In this document: positions 61,024-64,000 of the stretch, in pieces | Layout of the letters: each line of letters opens with the position of its first letter | How positions within the stretch are numbered: position 1 is the first letter of the stretch | NCBI RefSeq assembly: GCF_002770595.1 | Contig: NZ_CP022986.1 | Coordinates: forward strand, 2,728,001-2,792,000 | Direction of reading: 5' to 3' | Source of the DNA: Chryseobacterium camelliae | GTDB lineage: Bacteria; Bacteroidota; Bacteroidia; Flavobacteriales; Weeksellaceae | DNA length: 64,000 bases | Translations under genes and position numbers: made by a program | The notes under the pieces: model-generated | Told to the model about the DNA's origin: nothing | What the model saw: only the letters and a program-made list of their open reading frames with translations | The model's database searches: none

Positions 61024-61044
61024 TTAGCGTAAAATTAACGCAAA
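61024..61044. promoter_or_regulatory. Predicted NrtR-type operator, copy B
   Basis: TTAGCGT-N7-ACGCAAA, one mismatch to TTTGYGT in the left arm. It begins 54 bp upstream of copy C, about five helix turns, in the 374-bp gap 60815-61188. The remaining part of that gap shows no gene. Confidence 0.6.
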
Positions 61045-61073
61045 TTAATTTGGCAGATAGAATCATATTCTTT

Positions 61074-61081
61074 TAAATTTG
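61074..61081 (+). promoter_or_regulatory. Promoter of the oxygenase-VWA-PurA-macrodomain operon
   Basis: TAAATTTG (-7) with TTTG at 61049-61052 (-33, 21-nt spacing). Its TTTG is the first arm of operator copy C, the same arrangement as at the regulator gene. Confidence 0.65.
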
Positions 61082-61098
61082 TGTAAAAATAACGCAAT
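61078..61098. promoter_or_regulatory. Predicted NrtR-type operator, copy C
   Basis: TTTGTGT-N7-ACGCAAT overlaps the -7 box of the operon promoter. Copies A and C share the left arm exactly and differ at one base in the right arm. Confidence 0.7.
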
Positions 61099-61188
61099 AG
61101 TTGAATTTATCTTATGGTCTATTGGGATTTGCTTTAATGGATGTACGGGATGAATTGAGAAATAAACACCAGACAAAAACGGAATATT

Positions 61189-61740
61189 ATGGAAAAGACA
61201 GTATTGCATACGCAGATATTTCTGATCGAGGATTTCCTGACTGATCAAGAATGTGATCATTATATCACACAGGCAGAAGACCAGGACTTCGAAGAAGCAA
61301 AGATCAACATGAAGGGCAGGCAAGTGATGAGCAAAGGGATCAGGAACAATGACCGGCTGATGGTTTTCGATAATGAACTAGCTGAAAACCTTTTCAGGAA
61401 AGCCGCTGAATTTCTTCCCCAGTCCCATGAGAACTACCACATTTCAGGTTTTAATGAAATGTTCAGGATCTATAAATATTCGCCGGGACAGCGATTCAAG
61501 ATGCATAGGGATGGCAGTTATGTCAGAAATGAAAATGAAAAAAGCTTTTACACCTTCCTGATCTATCTGAACGATGATTTTGAGGGCGGAGAAACCGAGT
61601 TTGAAGGCTTATTTACTGTAGCTCCGAAGAAAGGTTCTGCCCTGGTCTTTTATCATCCGCTCAGGCATGAAGGAAAAACACTGATCAGCGGGTTGAAGTA
61701 CGTCCTGAGGACAGACGTAATGTATACTACACAATCATAA
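61189..61740 (+). CDS. Fe(II)/2-oxoglutarate-dependent oxygenase (prolyl-4-hydroxylase type)
   Basis: This 183-residue protein has a compact double-stranded beta-helix core. The iron ligands are H106 and D108 (FKMHRDGSY) and H160 (PLRHEGK), and R174 (KYVLRTDVMY) binds 2-oxoglutarate. ECDHYITQAED and IYLNDDFEGGETEFEG are typical of the P4H subgroup. Related enzymes hydroxylate protein residues. It is the first gene of the operon controlled by the operators at 61024 and 61078. Confidence 0.9.
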   Translation: MEKTVLHTQIFLIEDFLTDQECDHYITQAEDQDFEEAKINMKGRQVMSKGIRNNDRLMVFDNELAENLFRKAAEFLPQSHENYHISGFNEMFRIYKYSPGQRFKMHRDGSYVRNENEKSFYTFLIYLNDDFEGGETEFEGLFTVAPKKGSALVFYHPLRHEGKTLISGLKYVLRTDVMYTTQS

Positions 61741-61831
61741 ACGAAATATTGAATACATCTGTATTCTTCTAAAAGTCAGCTGTAAGCTGGCACATCAACA
61801 ATATTAATGGTCTTTAACTAAAATTTAAGTT

Positions 61832-62689
61832 ATGGGAAGTACAAGATACGATATGGACGCTCGTTTCGACAGAGCAAGAAAAATGGGCTATGCATCTAAA
61901 AGTGCAGGTGAAATTTTCACTCAGAATGCTAAAAGAATGGCACATGAGTCTATGAATCCAAACGGCATCCTTTTCAGGGAAGCCAGGGACTCATCCGTAC
62001 ACCCGGAATCATTTCCGATTATTTTAGGACTGGACGTTACCGGAAGCATGGGTCATATCCCGTACAACCTGATCCAGGAAGGCCTTCCAAAACTTATGGG
62101 AGGAATTATCCAGGGCGGGGTTCCAGATGCCGCATTACTGTTTATGGGGATCGGAGACCATGAATGCGATCATTATCCTTTACAGGTCGGGCAGTTTGAA
62201 TCCGGAGACGAAGAACTGGATATGTGGCTCACCAGAACCTATATTGAATCCGGCGGCGGTGGCAACGGCGGAGAAAGTTATCTTTTAGCCTGGTATTTTG
62301 CCGCTTTCCACACCAGGACAGATGCTTTTGAGAAAAGAAACCAGAAGGGGATTCTCTTTACGGTAGGTGACGAACCCTGTTTAAAAACCCTTCCAGCCTC
62401 TGCCATCAGGGAGATTATGGGAACGGGACAGCAGACATTCAGCCATAAGGAACTGTTGGCCGAAGCTCAAAGAAAATATGAAATATATCACATTAACGTT
62501 TTGCATTCAGACCAGGCAGTGCGTGCAGACCGCGGATGGAAAGAATTACTGGGACAGAACTGTATTTCCATTACAGACTACCGGGATGTTCCTTATGTGA
62601 TCAAAGAAATTGTCTGCAAAACCCGCAGGACTGGAAACACTGAACACAAAGACGGGTGGGGCGGAATGTTACAAAGATTCCTGAAATGA
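61832..62689 (+). CDS. VWA-like protein with MIDAS motif
   Basis: This 285-residue cytoplasmic protein has a basic N terminus (MGSTRYDMDARFDRARKMGY, no signal peptide). A von Willebrand A-type domain follows with the MIDAS sequence ILGLDVTGSMGHIP (D68, T70, S72), a D/H-rich loop GIGDHECDHYP, a glycine-rich segment IESGGGGNGGESYLLAWY and FTVGDEPCLK. VWA proteins of this type often assist macromolecular complexes or metal-dependent binding. The last 4 nt overlap the start of the PurA-like gene (ATGA), a strong hint that the two proteins are made together. Confidence 0.82.
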   Translation: MGSTRYDMDARFDRARKMGYASKSAGEIFTQNAKRMAHESMNPNGILFREARDSSVHPESFPIILGLDVTGSMGHIPYNLIQEGLPKLMGGIIQGGVPDAALLFMGIGDHECDHYPLQVGQFESGDEELDMWLTRTYIESGGGGNGGESYLLAWYFAAFHTRTDAFEKRNQKGILFTVGDEPCLKTLPASAIREIMGTGQQTFSHKELLAEAQRKYEIYHINVLHSDQAVRADRGWKELLGQNCISITDYRDVPYVIKEIVCKTRRTGNTEHKDGWGGMLQRFLK

Positions 62690-63765
62690 AAACAGCAGAT
62701 ATCATCATAGGTTTGGGATTCGGGGACGAAGGAAAAGGGATTACCACAGATTTCCTGGCAGCCCGGAATCCCGATGCAGTGGTCATCCGGTTTTCCGGAG
62801 GCCAGCAGGCGGCGCATACGGTGATGATCGGCGACCGGAAACATGTGCATTCCAGCTTTTGCAGCGGGGCTTTGCGGGGACTGCCATCTTACTTCACCGA
62901 GCACTGCACCATTCATCCTGTATTTATGTACAATGAGTGGAAGGAACTGAAAAGCAAGAATGGAAATACCAGCCTCCATATCCATCCGCTGGCTAAAGTA
63001 ACCACCCCTTTTGATGTCCTTCACAACAGGAAAGACATCAGGAATACGCAGCACGGAACCTGCGGGAAAGGTATTGGAGCTACGATGAAAAGACATGAAA
63101 GCCCATACCGGCTGTTTGCTGCCGACCTGATAGCGCCGAGAGCCATGCTGATTGAAAAACTGAAAGGTATTGCTTTCTACTATGGTTTTTCGGACGGAGA
63201 AGAAATACAGGCGGCCCTGGATGACTTTCTGCATGCCATTGATCAGATGGAATGGAAAATTGAGGGCTACAGCTACCTGGATACATTTGACCATCTGATT
63301 TTTGAAGGAAGCCAGGGAATCCTGCTGGATATGGACCACGGTGTTTTTCCGAATGTGACCTATGCCCGTACCACCTCAAAAAATGCGTATGAGGTATGCA
63401 GGCAGATCGGGATTGACCACATAGAAATGTATTACGTAACCAGAAGTTATGCAACACGCCACGGAAACGGCTGGATGAGCAATGAAAAAGAGCTTTCATT
63501 ACAGAATAATGACGAAGAAACCTGTACCTTTAATGAATACCAGGGAGCCTTCCGGACCGGTGATCTGGATTACGAACTGCTGAATTATGCGCTGAAAGTA
63601 GACGAAGGCTATGGTTCTGCACACCGAAAGCATCTGGTAGTTACCTGCCTGGATCAGCTGGATGTACCGTTTAAGCTTGAAAAACTGGAGGTAAAGTTTG
63701 AAGCGGTATTTGGGTCTTATGCTCCGTATTCAAATGCATTCAGAAGAATTGACGGTTTGGAATAG
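62686..63765 (+). CDS. Diverged adenylosuccinate synthetase paralogue
   Basis: This 359-residue protein has the PurA fold: GFGDEGKG (D14 kept) and FEGSQGILLDMDHGVFPNVTYARTT. Several key places differ from PurA. GGHNAGHT has become GGQQAAHT (catalytic His replaced by Q40). IGTTGRGIGP has become HGTCGKGIGA. The aspartate-binding loop TTGR-RR is replaced by YQGAFRTGDLD, and the guanine-recognising TKLDVLD by TCLDQLD. At 359 residues it is also short against about 430. It probably activates another substrate with a nucleotide, not IMP with aspartate. ATG 62686 overlaps the VWA stop. Confidence 0.8.
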   Translation: MKTADIIIGLGFGDEGKGITTDFLAARNPDAVVIRFSGGQQAAHTVMIGDRKHVHSSFCSGALRGLPSYFTEHCTIHPVFMYNEWKELKSKNGNTSLHIHPLAKVTTPFDVLHNRKDIRNTQHGTCGKGIGATMKRHESPYRLFAADLIAPRAMLIEKLKGIAFYYGFSDGEEIQAALDDFLHAIDQMEWKIEGYSYLDTFDHLIFEGSQGILLDMDHGVFPNVTYARTTSKNAYEVCRQIGIDHIEMYYVTRSYATRHGNGWMSNEKELSLQNNDEETCTFNEYQGAFRTGDLDYELLNYALKVDEGYGSAHRKHLVVTCLDQLDVPFKLEKLEVKFEAVFGSYAPYSNAFRRIDGLE

Positions 63766-63820
63766 CCTGTCTGGTGCAACCGATGTATCGATTGTTAAAC
63801 GGACAAGAATAAAATTAAGG

Positions 63821-64000
63821 ATGAACACGATAGAATATCTAAAAGGCGACGCAACAAGGCCGGCATCTGAAGGAAATGCCATCATCGCCCATATCTGCAA
63901 TGATATCGGAGGCTGGGGAAAAGGTTTCGTCATGGCCATCTCCGGAAAATGGAAGGAGCCGGAAGCAGCGTACAGGAAGTGGTTTAAAAGCAAGGAACAC
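63821..64000 (+). CDS. Macrodomain protein, TARG1-like (cut by window edge)
   Basis: 60 codons are in the window, opening MNTIEYLKGDATRPASEGN and continuing IIAHICNDIGGWGKGFVMAI. The GDAT start and the HICNDIG-WGKGFV loop match the ALC1/TARG1-like macrodomain group, which binds ADP-ribose and can remove it from proteins or nucleic acids. The gene starts 55 nt behind the PurA-like gene and belongs to the same operon. The C-terminal half, with any further domain, is outside the window. Confidence 0.85.
   Translation, partial: MNTIEYLKGDATRPASEGNAIIAHICNDIGGWGKGFVMAISGKWKEPEAAYRKWFKSKEH

Overview
The window looks like a chromosome segment of a Flavobacteriia bacterium close to Chryseobacterium (Weeksellaceae). 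The signs are: many promoters with the Bacteroidota -7 box TAnnTTTG, a fused MurF-alanine racemase, type IX secretion (T9SS) proteins, a 2TM-domain sensor system, a GH92 glycosidase and a SprE/PorW-like lipoprotein. Most of it is ordinary housekeeping DNA. I found no tRNA, rRNA, insertion sequence or CRISPR array.

Layout. 1-6.7 kb: partial glycosyltransferase, clpC, a T9SS cargo protein, mnmA. 7.1-14.4 kb: a LytS/LytTR two-component locus built around four 2TM domains, with an isoprenylcysteine methyltransferase-like protein and a TonB-dependent receptor. Three LytTR-type direct repeats lie at nearly the same distance from three promoters. 14.6-20.1 kb: AraC-GyrI regulator, Cu/Zn superoxide dismutase, C-terminal processing protease, surE, GNAT. 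20.2-22.6 kb: an operon of an Lgt-like membrane protein without the catalytic His, a tiny membrane protein and a cysteine-rich radical SAM protein resembling tetraether lipid synthases. 22.9-25.6 kb: two repetitive exported proteins. 25.8-35.8 kb: guaC, fabG, rsmI, an acidic repeat protein, tdk, murF-alr, a patatin-BamA protein, ybeY. 35.9-41.3 kb: mnmG flanked by two parS sites, a methyltransferase, pgk and rpiB, with three perfect DnaA boxes; this may be close to the replication origin. 41.7-52.6 kb: rnr, LysE, LD-carboxypeptidase, DoxX, YraN, SDR, tsaB, sprE/porW, maf, kdsC-like, DUF2520. 52.8-55.6 kb: ECF sigma factor with its associated genes. 55.6-60 kb: GH92 and lepA.

The right edge (60.1-64 kb) is the most interesting part. 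An NrtR-type Nudix regulator is followed by a Fe(II)/2-oxoglutarate oxygenase, a VWA protein, a diverged adenylosuccinate synthetase paralogue and a TARG1-like macrodomain protein cut off by the window end. I found three copies of a 21-bp operator (TTTGYGT-N7-ACGCAAA). One covers the regulator's own -7 box and two lie before the oxygenase, one of them in the same -7 geometry. This predicts an autoregulated NAD/ADP-ribose-linked operon of unknown chemistry.
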